DNA from: Bacteroidota bacterium | GTDB taxonomy: Bacteria > Bacteroidota > Bacteroidia > Bacteroidales > FEN-979 | NCBI GenBank assembly: GCA_026391735.1 | Contig: JAPLDL010000015.1 | Coordinates: forward strand, 186,001-250,000 | Length of the DNA: 64,000 bases | Direction of reading: 5' to 3' | Shown here: positions 43,093 through 51,219 of the stretch, piece by piece | How the letters are laid out: every line of letters begins with the position of its first letter | How positions within the stretch are numbered: the first letter of the stretch is position 1 | Program-made: the position numbers and the translations under genes | The notes under the pieces: generated by a model | Databases searched by the model: none | Seen by the model: only the letters and a program-made list of their open reading frames with translations | What the model was told of the DNA's origin: nothing

Positions 43093-43202
43093 GCCCCTTT
43101 GAGGGGCTCCATAGCCGACTGGGGCTCATATACCACCGCCATGAGGATGAAGCCACAGGCGTCGCCCTGGGGGCCAAGGATAAAAAAGTACCGGCCTTCT
43201 CG

Positions 43203-43958
43203 GTGAGGATCTGGAATGCAGCCGTGAATCATATCCGCAAATCCGGAACTTATTCGGCCAAGATGCTTAAGGATAAACCGGTCAAGGCCGTAATCGGTGA
43301 GACGCAGCGGATCCTGGACGATGGCATGCAATCCGGACTGAGCGATAATGAGCCGCCTCAGCAGATGACCGATAGTTTAAGAAGTGATGTCTTTGTTTTC
43401 TCTGCCTGCAAAACTCATATCCAGCTGAAGGAACTTTCCTCCATGCTGTTGAATGATCAGGGTAAGGTCACCCCGATGAGCGAGTTTAAGCAAAAAGCCA
43501 CGGAGTTACACCGGCAGTATAATGAGAATTACCTCGAGGCAGAATATGTCTTTGCAACCTCCAGCGCCCAGATGGCTGCCCGTTGGGCTGATGTGGCCCA
43601 GAGTGAAGACCGTTACGATTTACAGTATCGCACGGCAGGGGACAGCCGGGTACGGGAAACGCATCGCAGACTATCCAACATCACCCTGCCTGCAGGGGAT
43701 TCATTCTGGGACCAGTACTATCCTCCCAATGGATGGCGCTGCCGGTGCACAGCTATTCAGGTTCGTAAAGGAAAATACCCGCAGAGCGATTCAGATCAGT
43801 CAATCACCCTGGGAGAGATCGCAACCACAGAGATCGATGCTCAGGGAAACAACCGCTCCGAGATGTTCCGCTTTAATCCCGGCAAGCAGCAGGTGATATT
43901 CCCGCCCTCGCATCCGTATTACAAAGTGAAGGAAACCGTTACTAAAAACGTGAAGTAG
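43203..43958 (+). CDS. Head morphogenesis protein, Mu F / SPP1 gp7-like
   Basis: 251 residues with a GTG start. The C-terminal domain is the F-like motif region: FATSSAQMAARWADV, RTAGDSRVRETHRRLSNITL, WDQYYPPNGWRCRCTAIQV, with conserved Cys at the end. The same frame is open upstream to about 43050, inside the end of the portal gene, with no ATG, so the true start is uncertain and may be a non-ATG codon giving up to 50 more residues (including KDKKVPAFSV). It is shorter than Mu F (about 430), so N-terminal loss is possible. Confidence 0.75.
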   Translation: MRIWNAAVNHIRKSGTYSAKMLKDKPVKAVIGETQRILDDGMQSGLSDNEPPQQMTDSLRSDVFVFSACKTHIQLKELSSMLLNDQGKVTPMSEFKQKATELHRQYNENYLEAEYVFATSSAQMAARWADVAQSEDRYDLQYRTAGDSRVRETHRRLSNITLPAGDSFWDQYYPPNGWRCRCTAIQVRKGKYPQSDSDQSITLGEIATTEIDAQGNNRSEMFRFNPGKQQVIFPPSHPYYKVKETVTKNVK

Positions 43959-44461
43959 TGAATTACATCCACCAGTTCATCGAGGATCTGAGGGTTGAAA
44001 TAACCGACGAGTTCGATCGCAATTTCGAGCGTAAAGGCTTTTTCGATGAGAAGTGGCCAGATACACGCCGGGTCATGAATCGCGGCTCCCTGCTCATGCG
44101 AACGGGTGCATTGCGGAGATCTCTGCAGTCGACACCCCAGGGCAACAGCATTCGCTTCTTTTCCTCCCTTCCTTATGCCTCGATCCATAATGATGGCGGA
44201 GAGATCACGGTAAGCACCAAAATGAAACGCTATTTCTGGGCCATGTACAAGAAGGCTGCAGGTGGAAGGAAAAGCAGCAATCTTACCGGTGAGGCTGAAT
44301 TCTTCAAGGCGATGGCCCTGAAGAAAGTCGGATCCAGGATCAAGATCCCCAAACGGCAGTTCATCGGGCATCACGAGAGAATTGATCAGGTGGTCGACAA
44401 GGTATTTCAACAAACTTTAAACTTCCATGAAATGATGGTTAAAAAACAATTAAAGCCATGA
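43958..44461 (+). CDS. Phage virion morphogenesis protein (Mu G-like, tail completion)
   Basis: 167 residues starting at a GTG that overlaps the previous stop. It shows RGSLLMRTGALRRSLQST, PYASIHNDGGEI and the RQFIGHHERIDQVVDKVF end common to the gpG/S completion family. The protein joins head and tail or caps the tail. It overlaps the next gene by 4 bp (ATGA). Confidence 0.8.
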   Translation: MNYIHQFIEDLRVEITDEFDRNFERKGFFDEKWPDTRRVMNRGSLLMRTGALRRSLQSTPQGNSIRFFSSLPYASIHNDGGEITVSTKMKRYFWAMYKKAAGGRKSSNLTGEAEFFKAMALKKVGSRIKIPKRQFIGHHERIDQVVDKVFQQTLNFHEMMVKKQLKP

Positions 44462-44958
44462 AAGAATTAATCGACGATATCAAAACGCGACTGAGCGCCG
44501 TTACGCAGCTCAAAACCATTGATGAGGACTGGGGACAGCTGGATTATTACAGCAATTCTCCTCCGGTTAAGTTTCCTTGTGCCCTGGTGGATATCGACCA
44601 GGTTCCCTGGAGCGATGAAGGCAAACTGGTTCAGATCGGCATCGCCAGCGTCTCCATCCGCGTCGCTGATCAGCGGCTCTCCAATACGAACGTCAAGGCC
44701 CCGACCGCCCAGAAAACAAAAGCCCTGGCCTTCTTTGACCTGGTAATGTACATTCATCAGAAGCTTCATGGGTGGAGCGGAGCCAATAACAACGGCCCGT
44801 TAACACGTAGGATGTACCGAAAAGTAAAGCGAGACGACGGGATCCGGGAGGTGGAATTGATCTACACCGTAGAGATCACCGATGACAGCGCACGCAAGGT
44901 TCCTTCAAAGAAGAGGATCGTGGCAGCCGGACTGAACATCACCGCTGAAATGATTTAA
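44458..44958 (+). CDS. Mu gp37-like minor tail/head-completion protein
   Basis: 166 residues: MKELIDDIKTRLSAVTQLKT at the start, PVKFPCALVDIDQVPWSDEG and VSIRVADQRLSN in the middle, and a C-terminal EVELIYTVEITDDSARK. Unnamed in my reading; the size, operon position after gpG and beta-rich character fit Mu gp37. Last gene of the rightward late block; its stop is 20 bp before the terminator. Confidence 0.65.
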   Translation: MKELIDDIKTRLSAVTQLKTIDEDWGQLDYYSNSPPVKFPCALVDIDQVPWSDEGKLVQIGIASVSIRVADQRLSNTNVKAPTAQKTKALAFFDLVMYIHQKLHGWSGANNNGPLTRRMYRKVKRDDGIREVELIYTVEITDDSARKVPSKKRIVAAGLNITAEMI

Positions 44959-44978
44959 CCCCTGGCTTAATTTAAACG

Positions 44979-45001
44979 AAAAACCCCGCTTGTGGCGGGG
45001 T
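44979..45001. terminator. Strong terminator at the convergent early/late boundary
   Basis: Stem CCCCGC/GCGGGG with loop TTGTG at 44984-45000, with an extra A-T pair. On the minus strand it is followed by TTTTTCGTTT, a good intrinsic terminator for the leftward early operon. On the plus strand it also ends the rightward packaging operon, with a weaker T run. It insulates the two convergent phage transcripts. Confidence 0.8.
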
Positions 45002-45023
45002 ATTCTGTTAGGGGATTCATTTA

Positions 45024-45524
45024 TTAATATTGAATCATTCTGATTCTCCATAGATCCTGAGTAACTGAGAATCGAAAAGTCATGAATTTCTTTTCTGGCA
45101 GTGATATTTTTATCTCATCGAATTTCTTCTCAGAAATATTTTGCATGTTAGCTTTTGGATTAATAAACTTCTGCCAAAAAGGAAAAAGATCGAGATATCT
45201 ACCCCTGACAGAAGTAAACCGATATTCAGGAACGCCGGGAATCTCTAAATCTTTATTTTCTCCTTTCATATATTTAACGAAGGCTACATTTAACTTTGTG
45301 TGCTCGATGGTGTCTTTAGTGTCTGAATAAGTAACAATAAATGCAGTTGTCTCAAGATGTGAAAATTGCATTGTGTCGAACTTGAAATCCCTTTTTGCAT
45401 TTAATGCAATACTATCCGACAAGTTCCTGATTTCCTTTTCGGTTTTACAGATGAACCAGGTGTAATCCTGGGCATTTCCTAAAAAGGATAATGTCATAAT
45501 GGTTAATAATGCAATTGTTCTCAT
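45024..45524 (-). CDS. Exported protein of unknown function, possible prophage cargo
   Basis: 166 residues with an N-terminal signal peptide (RTIALLTIMTLSFLGNAQ). The mature part starts DYTWFICKTEKEIRNLSD and ends FRFSVTQDLWRIRMIQY. No known family. It is the last gene of the early region, has its own start after a 39-bp gap and its own terminator, and is AT-richer than its neighbours, which is how lysogenic-conversion genes (morons) look. It might alter the lysogen's periplasm or surface (inference). Confidence 0.65.
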   Translation of the reverse strand: MRTIALLTIMTLSFLGNAQDYTWFICKTEKEIRNLSDSIALNAKRDFKFDTMQFSHLETTAFIVTYSDTKDTIEHTKLNVAFVKYMKGENKDLEIPGVPEYRFTSVRGRYLDLFPFWQKFINPKANMQNISEKKFDEIKISLPEKKFMTFRFSVTQDLWRIRMIQY

Positions 45525-45563
45525 GGCCGTGTGGTTTTAATTGGGAATTAAAATTAGGTAAAA

Positions 45564-45794
45564 TTATGTTTGGATCTCCTCCAGGCATTTACACATTTTC
45601 TGCTGTTCCTCTTTGATCTGTCTTTCAATTGGCGTGGAAAGGTAGGTGTAGAGCGTGCCCAGGGAGATATGAAAGCGGGGTTTGATGAAGTTTTTATACA
45701 CGTAGGCGGTGGACACTCCTGGCTTCTTTTCGCGGCAATAAACTTCTACAATATCATGCATTCGGCGTAAATGATTAAGCCTGTTATATCCCAT
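45564..45794 (-). CDS. Small helix-turn-helix-like protein, candidate late activator
   Basis: 76 residues: RMHDIVEVYCREKKPGVSTA, then VYKNFIKPRFHISLGTLYTY and a basic/acidic helical end. The arrangement resembles a helix-turn-helix (PGVSTAYVYKNF, then ISLGTLYTYLS). Its position at the end of the early operon corresponds to where Mu has mor, the activator of middle and late genes. Function inferred only from size, fold hint and location. Confidence 0.55.
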   Translation of the reverse strand: MGYNRLNHLRRMHDIVEVYCREKKPGVSTAYVYKNFIKPRFHISLGTLYTYLSTPIERQIKEEQQKMCKCLEEIQT

Positions 45795-45796
45795 AG

Positions 45797-46192
45797 TTAT
45801 GCCGTTTGATGGTCAATTTCGGAGTGGATTAATTTACGAAGTGTATTTTCATAAATGGATTCAGTGGGGATATTCAGAATATAAAGCATGTGATGGATGG
45901 CCGCAGCCTCTGCAACAGTAAACAGGAGTTTGAACATTGGTTTGAGATCCATATGCTTTGGACGGATTTTCTTTTCATACACCTGGTGCACGATGAAATA
46001 ATTTGCTTTCTCAAATAAATCTCCATTAAAACAAGTTGTGGCCAGGTAAAGAACCATCAGCCGGTCGAAGGATTCGAACTGGGATTGACCCAGGCGGATC
46101 TCAATCTTTTTTCTCAGCATCGCGATCTCGATCATGCGGCCTCGACTCGTCTGCATCATTTCTCGGCCATTAAACTGAGTTAATTGTTCCAT
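45797..46192 (-). CDS. Early-region phage protein of unknown function
   Basis: 131 residues, soluble and helical: REMMQTSRGRMIEIAMLRKK, FDRLMVLYLATTCFNGDLF, and MFKLLFTVAEAAAIHHMLY. No family recognised. Overlaps the upstream gene by 13 bp, in the block with GemA-like protein. Confidence 0.6.
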   Translation of the reverse strand: MEQLTQFNGREMMQTSRGRMIEIAMLRKKIEIRLGQSQFESFDRLMVLYLATTCFNGDLFEKANYFIVHQVYEKKIRPKHMDLKPMFKLLFTVAEAAAIHHMLYILNIPTESIYENTLRKLIHSEIDHQTA

Positions 46193-46608
46193 AATTCGGC
46201 GTTTAAATACGTTTCTACGAACTTTTTCGCAGTGCCTGGTAGAATGTTCCCCTCATATCGTGAAATAAAGCGGTAGGCTTTAATTTGATCGGTCTTGCTC
46301 ATTTTATTCCATTTGGCGATGGCCCGTTTCTTCGAAGATCTCATTTTATCGTCATATCGGTCCCAGAACATCTGGAAAGTAACCTCCTCGGTAAACTCGG
46401 TAAGCTTTGCCGTTTTCGAAGTGCCCAGGATCCTTTCTATTTCATCCACCGTCTTGGGCATTTCACCAATGAGCCATTTCATCTGTGCCTGGTTCAGCTG
46501 GGCCCCGGATGAATTATACATCACCAGGAATCCATTTTCATCAAATTTCAGGATCACTTCGCCGGTGAACTGCTGAGAAGTAAGCGAGAAGGTCCGTTCA
46601 GCTTTCAT
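46180..46608 (-). CDS. Early-region phage protein of unknown function
   Basis: 142 residues. The N-terminal half is beta (TGEVILKFDENGFLVMYN). The C-terminal half is a basic helical domain (EVTFQMFWDRYDDKMRSSKK, MSKTDQIKAYRFISRYEG) resembling DNA-replication or primosome helper domains in which F-x-x-FW-x-Y-P-like motifs occur; I would not go further. Overlaps the GemA-like gene by 11 bp. Confidence 0.58.
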   Translation of the reverse strand: MKAERTFSLTSQQFTGEVILKFDENGFLVMYNSSGAQLNQAQMKWLIGEMPKTVDEIERILGTSKTAKLTEFTEEVTFQMFWDRYDDKMRSSKKRAIAKWNKMSKTDQIKAYRFISRYEGNILPGTAKKFVETYLNAELWNN

Positions 46609-47053
46609 GAGGTTGGGATAGAGTTTCTTTTGCTACATGCTCAAACTGTTTCACAAGACGTTGCAGTTCATTATAGGAATAATCGTTGAGCGGTTTATGC
46701 AAATACGAATAATGCTTCATCCAACTATTCAATCGCTCAAAATCTACTTCCGATTTAGCCTTGTCTTTGTTCCAGGTGGTCCATCCCATCGTATAACAAA
46801 GCGAAAGGATCCTGCGGCGCATCTTCTGTCCCTCAAAAATTGTCTGAGATTTAGTGTGGGATCCCACGGCGCCGGGTCCGAGTTGCTCCTCCAGGTGTTT
46901 TATCAGCGCCTGAGCCTCAAGGTCGGTAAGATCCGCAGAGTTCTCAGTTCTTCCATTGGAAAAACTGAATACCAGGTCGTGCCGGTATTTGTCTGTGCCG
47001 GTTTCCCGGAACAGAGAATATAATCTGCGGTGCCGCTGGAGGGAATGATTCAT
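46598..47053 (-). CDS. GemA-like regulatory protein (DUF1018, Mu gp16-like)
   Basis: 151 residues. The C-terminal DUF1018 motif is clear: RRRILSLCYTMGWTTW, DFERLNSWMKHYSYLHKPL and YNELQRLVKQFEHV. Mu gemA modulates host gyrase-linked functions and early-gene expression. The N-terminus with YSLFRETGTDKYRHDLVFSF is the usual start. Placement in the semi-essential early region matches Mu. Confidence 0.78.
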   Translation of the reverse strand: MNHSLQRHRRLYSLFRETGTDKYRHDLVFSFSNGRTENSADLTDLEAQALIKHLEEQLGPGAVGSHTKSQTIFEGQKMRRRILSLCYTMGWTTWNKDKAKSEVDFERLNSWMKHYSYLHKPLNDYSYNELQRLVKQFEHVAKETLSQPHES

Positions 47054-47054
47054 A

Positions 47055-47276
47055 TTAATCTACGTATCCAATTACGTTCAATAAATCTGAACTCTTGAGA
47101 ACCTTGATCTGGTTCCCTTTTTCATCCAATTTAATAGTTGAATCGTCATTTACCAATCTGACCAGGCATTTATTCAAACTCTTAAATTCGACCGTCTGTT
47201 CATCGCGATGAATGATGCCTCTTTGTTTTTCACCAGTTGTGGAAATGTATTCAACTAAATAACCTATCTTACCCAT
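47055..47276 (-). CDS. Small early phage protein
   Basis: 73 residues, beta-rich: GYLVEYISTTGEKQRGIIHR, then QTVEFKSLNKCLVRLVNDD and IKVLKSSDLLNVIGYVD. One-base gap from the GemA-like gene. No family recognised; similar small SH3-like proteins occur in phage early regions. Confidence 0.6.
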   Translation of the reverse strand: MGKIGYLVEYISTTGEKQRGIIHRDEQTVEFKSLNKCLVRLVNDDSTIKLDEKGNQIKVLKSSDLLNVIGYVD

Positions 47277-47294
47277 GGTAGATGTTTATTAGGG

Positions 47295-47438
47295 TTAATA
47301 CATTGTTTCTTCTTTGTCCTGATCATCAAAAATGCCATTGATCCATTTACCAATGGCCATTAACAACACGCCAAAGCACAGAAAAACTCCGATTACCGTA
47401 CAGCAGGTAATGAACATGGCTAATGGATTTGATATCAT
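47295..47438 (-). CDS. Small membrane protein, 47 residues
   Basis: Starts MISNPLAMFITCCTVIGVFL and ends NGIFDDQDKEETMY. A single transmembrane helix (about 6-30) with a short acidic cytosolic tail. It fills an otherwise empty 170-bp gap between two early genes in the same orientation, with 9 bp to the upstream HD hydrolase gene. Tiny membrane proteins at this place in Mu-like phages can be superinfection-exclusion or anti-lysis factors; no direct evidence. Confidence 0.55.
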   Translation of the reverse strand: MISNPLAMFITCCTVIGVFLCFGVLLMAIGKWINGIFDDQDKEETMY

Positions 47439-47447
47439 GATATTTGT

Positions 47448-47969
47448 TTAAACATTTTCAGTAAGACTTCCGATTCTTGTAGCCAGGAGTTCATAGGTGC
47501 CCAGAAATGAACGTTTAGCAAACTTATGATCCAATCCTGTGTTACGATCGTTGATCACCATGTTGACCCACTCCCAACGCAGAGCAAAATTATCCGCTTC
47601 CTTAACTGTATCGGGAAACGGGTATTGAATCCTGAATACGGAAGCAATGACCCGGTGAAGGTTATCCTCAATCTCACAGAAATTAGCCAGGCGGTGCTTA
47701 ATCGGACGAGGCATGTCGATCAGGTAGGCTTCAGCGGCATCGTGCAATAAGCCGCAGAGTTTGTCGTGATCGCTCTGCATAAGGTTGGATACGAACATTG
47801 AATGTTCGGCAACGCTGTAGAACTGGTTAATGTGCCCGGAGAACCGGCATTGTTTTGCAAGTGCGTGTGCAATGTCTATGATATTGATCAGCGAAGGATC
47901 CGGATCCAGGGGATCGATAAATTTGCCGGTGAAGGTGCGGATCTTATTTTCTTCAAAAAGTCTTTCCAT
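47448..47969 (-). CDS. HD-domain phosphohydrolase (YfbR-like)
   Basis: 173 residues. Metal motif: YSVAEHSMFVSNLM (His), LCGLLHDAAEAYLIDMPRPI (HD and downstream E) and the later VKEADNFALRWEW (Asp). This is the phage version of YfbR-type 5'-nucleotidases acting on dNMPs, so it may adjust nucleotide pools. It starts MERLFEENKIRTFTGKFIDP, 2 bp after the zinc-finger gene. Confidence 0.8.
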   Translation of the reverse strand: MERLFEENKIRTFTGKFIDPLDPDPSLINIIDIAHALAKQCRFSGHINQFYSVAEHSMFVSNLMQSDHDKLCGLLHDAAEAYLIDMPRPIKHRLANFCEIEDNLHRVIASVFRIQYPFPDTVKEADNFALRWEWVNMVINDRNTGLDHKFAKRSFLGTYELLATRIGSLTENV

Positions 47970-47971
47970 GC

Positions 47972-48625
47972 TTATGAAATTAGGGATCGTTTAATGTTGG
48001 GTCTCTGCTGGGGGGGGGGGCAGGTCTCTTTGATCTTTTCCAGCTTTGCCTTCAGCTGCAAGTCGTGCTCTTTAACCGTACCGATCTCCTTCTGCTCAGG
48101 AATTGAAAACTCACGGGGCTCAGGAATTGTAAATGCTATCAAGTGCGCCTGTCGACATTTAAGGGTACAAAAATTCGCATTCCATCCATGTTTGCCCTTG
48201 GTCGGATTACCACAGTGCATACATTTACGGCCGGTGTCGGGTTTTGTCTTTTTCTTGGCATCATACTTGGAAGCATTCTTACACTTTTTCGAGCAGTACT
48301 TCACATGGCGACTTACGGTAAGAAATTCCTCTTTACACTGCCAACAGATCATTTTACGCTTCTCTCCCCGAGTGTATGAGTCCGTGAATTTTACATGATC
48401 CGTAGTGGTAATGTGAGTTACCACCGGGAAGGATTGTTCCTCAGGTATGGACGATTGTTCACCTGGTTGAGGACTTGCTGTTTCCTCCACGATTGGAGTG
48501 AGTTCACGAACCTTGAGTTCGCCATTGAAGAGTGCGGCATTAACACTCATCTCATCATTTTTAATCCACTCGAGGATTTTCATAATAGATGCCGCATCAG
48601 CGGAGATATGAAGTTGAATGTCCAT
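47972..48625 (-). CDS. Zinc-finger-like early phage protein with C-tract near its end
   Basis: 217 residues. Two tandem CxxC...CxxxC modules: CWQCKEEFLTVSRHVKYC then KKC, and CMHCGNPTKGKHGWNANFC then LKC, both like Zn-binding MYM/FCS fingers. The first 45 residues resemble a small ordered domain; the linker is disordered. The 3' end contains an uninterrupted run of eleven C (48010-48020 as G on the plus strand) encoding TCPPPQQ, 13 codons before the stop. Probably binds nucleic acid or protein. Confidence 0.65.
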   Translation of the reverse strand: MDIQLHISADAASIMKILEWIKNDEMSVNAALFNGELKVRELTPIVEETASPQPGEQSSIPEEQSFPVVTHITTTDHVKFTDSYTRGEKRKMICWQCKEEFLTVSRHVKYCSKKCKNASKYDAKKKTKPDTGRKCMHCGNPTKGKHGWNANFCTLKCRQAHLIAFTIPEPREFSIPEQKEIGTVKEHDLQLKAKLEKIKETCPPPQQRPNIKRSLIS

Positions 48626-48628
48626 CCT

Positions 48629-49243
48629 CTACAGAGCTGAAAAGTTCAATTCAATGAGTTTATAGCTTCCGTCCTCTTCCCTTTTCCATAACCTGAAATA
48701 GGTTTTTGATCCCGGATGGCGTAATCCATCGCTTAGGACATTTAACGCCTCCTGGAACAGCGGGTGGCTGATTTTCGTGCGGTATTTCATCAGGGCAAAT
48801 ACCTTCTTTGCGTCGATCTTGCCACGGGTGGTTGAAAACGCATCGATCACCAGGTCCTTGACGAACTCCATTTTTGAATCGAGGTTCTCGCTCAGGAAAG
48901 AATCAAGTTTTTCCTTGGATGCCTGGATGGCCAGGTCGTCGAATGTGATGCGATCCGAGATAGAAACCTCGATCTTGATGGAGCGGTCGAAGTTGAACCA
49001 GGTGAAGTTTCCTTTGCCATCCGGTTTTGCTTTGTATTCCTCCATGGCCTTACGGTACACATCCTCGCAAAGCTTTTCCATGCGCTTTTTAAAGCTCATC
49101 AATTTTGAGTTGATCAGCTCAGCCTCTTTGAGCAGTGATGCGCTACTGCGTTCTTTCAGGCGCGTGCCCAGGGAAATGTATTCAACCGGCACATCCTGGC
49201 CGGTTTCGTCTTTCCATACTTTGTTTTCTAATTTCTGAATCAT
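48629..49243 (-). CDS. DUF3164 family phage protein
   Basis: 204 residues. Start MIQKLENKVWKDETGQDVPV is the DUF3164 signature, followed by YRKAMEEYKAKPDGKGNFTW, FNFDRSIKIEVSISDRITFD and AFSTTRGKIDAKKVFALMKY. DUF3164 occurs in the early region of Mu-like phages; function not established, probably DNA metabolism. Confidence 0.82.
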   Translation of the reverse strand: MIQKLENKVWKDETGQDVPVEYISLGTRLKERSSASLLKEAELINSKLMSFKKRMEKLCEDVYRKAMEEYKAKPDGKGNFTWFNFDRSIKIEVSISDRITFDDLAIQASKEKLDSFLSENLDSKMEFVKDLVIDAFSTTRGKIDAKKVFALMKYRTKISHPLFQEALNVLSDGLRHPGSKTYFRLWKREEDGSYKLIELNFSAL

Positions 49244-49260
49244 ACTATACTTGTTTAATG

Positions 49261-49677
49261 TTAATGACTTGTGGTTTCACTGAGTTTCTTGAGGATCTGC
49301 TGAGAAGTTTTATTATACGAGTTGTGGATCTCTTCATAAATGACGTTGTCCGGGAACGCATCAATTGAGATGTGCATCGTGGCATAGATATGCCTGAGTT
49401 CTTTGCGACACTTGGGCTCATTCTTAAAGCTGCTGTAATGATAATAGAACTCCTGGTCCACCAGGTTCCATTGCCCTCGCCACCAGGCCCAGAATAGCTG
49501 TTCCTTAAGGAACTGCTGCAACCATTCATCGGACATGCCGGTCGTTTTCATATAATTGATTGCTGTTTTGAAAATCATCTGTGACAGATGGTTCTCGGTC
49601 ATACCGGTCATCAGCAAGATGTTGTTTTTAAGCATTTCTTGCCTGGCCTTTAACCGTGCTTTTGCGCTGTCTTTCAT
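49261..49677 (-). CDS. Early phage protein of unknown function
   Basis: 138 residues, helical: KARLKARQEMLKNNILLMTG, then WLQQFLKEQLFWAWWRGQWN and RKELRHIYATMHISIDAF. No family recognised. It lies between the RecA-like ATPase and DUF3164 genes with gaps of 6 and 17 bp, so is likely co-transcribed. Confidence 0.6.
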   Translation of the reverse strand: MKDSAKARLKARQEMLKNNILLMTGMTENHLSQMIFKTAINYMKTTGMSDEWLQQFLKEQLFWAWWRGQWNLVDQEFYYHYSSFKNEPKCRKELRHIYATMHISIDAFPDNVIYEEIHNSYNKTSQQILKKLSETTSH

Positions 49678-49683
49678 AAGGCA

Positions 49684-50313
49684 TTAAATTTTACTGACAT
49701 GAATGTAGGTTTCTGCACCTTCCTCCCATATCGTGTAAGGCTCTCCACCTCCATATCGAGAAACCGGAAAGGCTTTGTACCCTTCAATCCAAACCTTGAC
49801 AAAGGCGTCAAAACGGATCGAGCGGGCTACGCGGCCTGAAGGTTCCTTGCCATCGGCATGGCTGATCAGGATGAAGAGTTTATTGCGAAATGTGTCGCGA
49901 AGGATTTTGTACTGTGCATAATTGAGTCCTGTATATTGAATTGAATCGATGATGATCACCTGAGGAGAGCGTGGACGCGTAAGCCGAACGATCAGTTCGT
50001 CGATCGGTTCTTTGTCCAGGAGCATAAAGCGGCGTGACACTTCCTGCATATTGCAATCGATCAGGGCGTTTTTCATAGACAGTGACACGCCTTCCTCCAG
50101 GGAGTCGTAGGCCACTTTTTTTCCGAGTGAAGCGAGGTATTTTGCCACCTGGAGAGCGAAGCGGGTTTTCCCATTGCCCGATTTTCCCCAGATGAGCCAG
50201 GTGCCGGTGACCTCAGGGCGACCGATCGCCTGGAGCCAAGCGCCGGTAAATTCAAGACAGTTCAAGTTTGTCTTGAATAACCGGTGCATGGTGACTGCTC
50301 TTCTTTCCTTCAT
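49684..50313 (-). CDS. RecA/AAA-like P-loop ATPase
   Basis: 209 residues. Walker A at 43-50 (IWGKSGNGKT), Walker B PQVIIIDSIQYTG, and a sensor-type KLFILISHADGKEP. The fold hints are those of RecA-like DNA-bound ATPases (DnaB/RadA branch, without zinc finger). An alternative start eight codons in (MHRLFKTNLN) is possible. It follows the MuB-like gene after 1 bp. Possible role in phage replication or recombination alongside MuB. Confidence 0.75.
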   Translation of the reverse strand: MKERRAVTMHRLFKTNLNCLEFTGAWLQAIGRPEVTGTWLIWGKSGNGKTRFALQVAKYLASLGKKVAYDSLEEGVSLSMKNALIDCNMQEVSRRFMLLDKEPIDELIVRLTRPRSPQVIIIDSIQYTGLNYAQYKILRDTFRNKLFILISHADGKEPSGRVARSIRFDAFVKVWIEGYKAFPVSRYGGGEPYTIWEEGAETYIHVSKI

Positions 50314-50314
50314 G

Positions 50315-51184
50315 TTAAGCGATCTTACGAAGTTCGTCCTGGATCCTGCGCAAAGAGTAATCCGTCTGGCGCATCAGCTTCTGGATGTCGATTTCTGCCG
50401 GTGCATTGGCCTTGATGATCATTGCGGCATGTACCTGACGGAATTTGCGCAGATCTTCACCCGAGTCCGGCGTGGCTTTCTGATATCGGGATCCGTAGCG
50501 GCTGAACAGTTCGGTGTAACCTACCTTCTTATGGTCGATCGAGCGGCGGATCTTCTCCTTCAGGCCATCGGCTCCCATCATGTACCAGCCGGTGCAACGT
50601 TCCGTAGCATTCCAGAGCGCTTTTAACTCAAGGAAGGCGGGATAATCCAGATCTCCGGCTTCATCCAGGATAATTAATGGAGAGGGCAGGGAACGCAGAT
50701 AAAACACCAAATCTGCGTATACATCGCTGTACTTTCCCGTGTGCCCTACTCCAAACTCTTTGGCAATAAATCGCACCAACTTCTGCCGGGTCTTGACCTG
50801 GCTGCAGTCAACGTAAATGGCGTTTTTGTTGACTTTAACAAAATGCTTTGCGGTAAACGTTTTGCCGATATCGGCCATATCACACAGCAGGCGGCTGGCA
50901 GCGTTTTGCTGGCAGAACTGAAGCTGTGTGGAGATGAAGTTGAATACCGGAGTGGATGCAGTTTGCCAAACCGGAGTATTCCCGATGGCAATCTCCATGG
51001 TACGAGCCAGGGAGATCCAGTTCTGATCCGATAGGACCCGCTCGGTCTCCCCGTTCTTAATGCGGGAGTACTGGGCGTTATTGATCCCGATTGATACTGC
51101 AAACTTCGCATCGCTTCCGGCGAAGTTCTCGCGCCTGAGGGCCAGGGCCGTCAAAATACGCTGTTTTAATTCAGTTGTCATCAT
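50315..51184 (-). CDS. MuB-like AAA ATPase, transposition target selector
   Basis: 289 residues. The N-terminal helix-turn-helix (AVSIGINNAQYSRIKNGETE) precedes the ATPase: a degenerate Walker A at 104-111 (ADIGKTFT), a Walker B LIILDEAGDL, and sensor GWYMMGADGLKEKI. The C-terminal region is helical (PAEIDIQKLMRQTDYSLRRI). MuB binds DNA, selects the target and activates the transposase. Located 35 bp downstream of the transposase gene, as in Mu. Confidence 0.84.
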   Translation of the reverse strand: MMTTELKQRILTALALRRENFAGSDAKFAVSIGINNAQYSRIKNGETERVLSDQNWISLARTMEIAIGNTPVWQTASTPVFNFISTQLQFCQQNAASRLLCDMADIGKTFTAKHFVKVNKNAIYVDCSQVKTRQKLVRFIAKEFGVGHTGKYSDVYADLVFYLRSLPSPLIILDEAGDLDYPAFLELKALWNATERCTGWYMMGADGLKEKIRRSIDHKKVGYTELFSRYGSRYQKATPDSGEDLRKFRQVHAAMIIKANAPAEIDIQKLMRQTDYSLRRIQDELRKIA

Positions 51185-51219
51185 GGTGTTTTGGTGTTTT
51201 ATGTTTATTTATATGGTGT

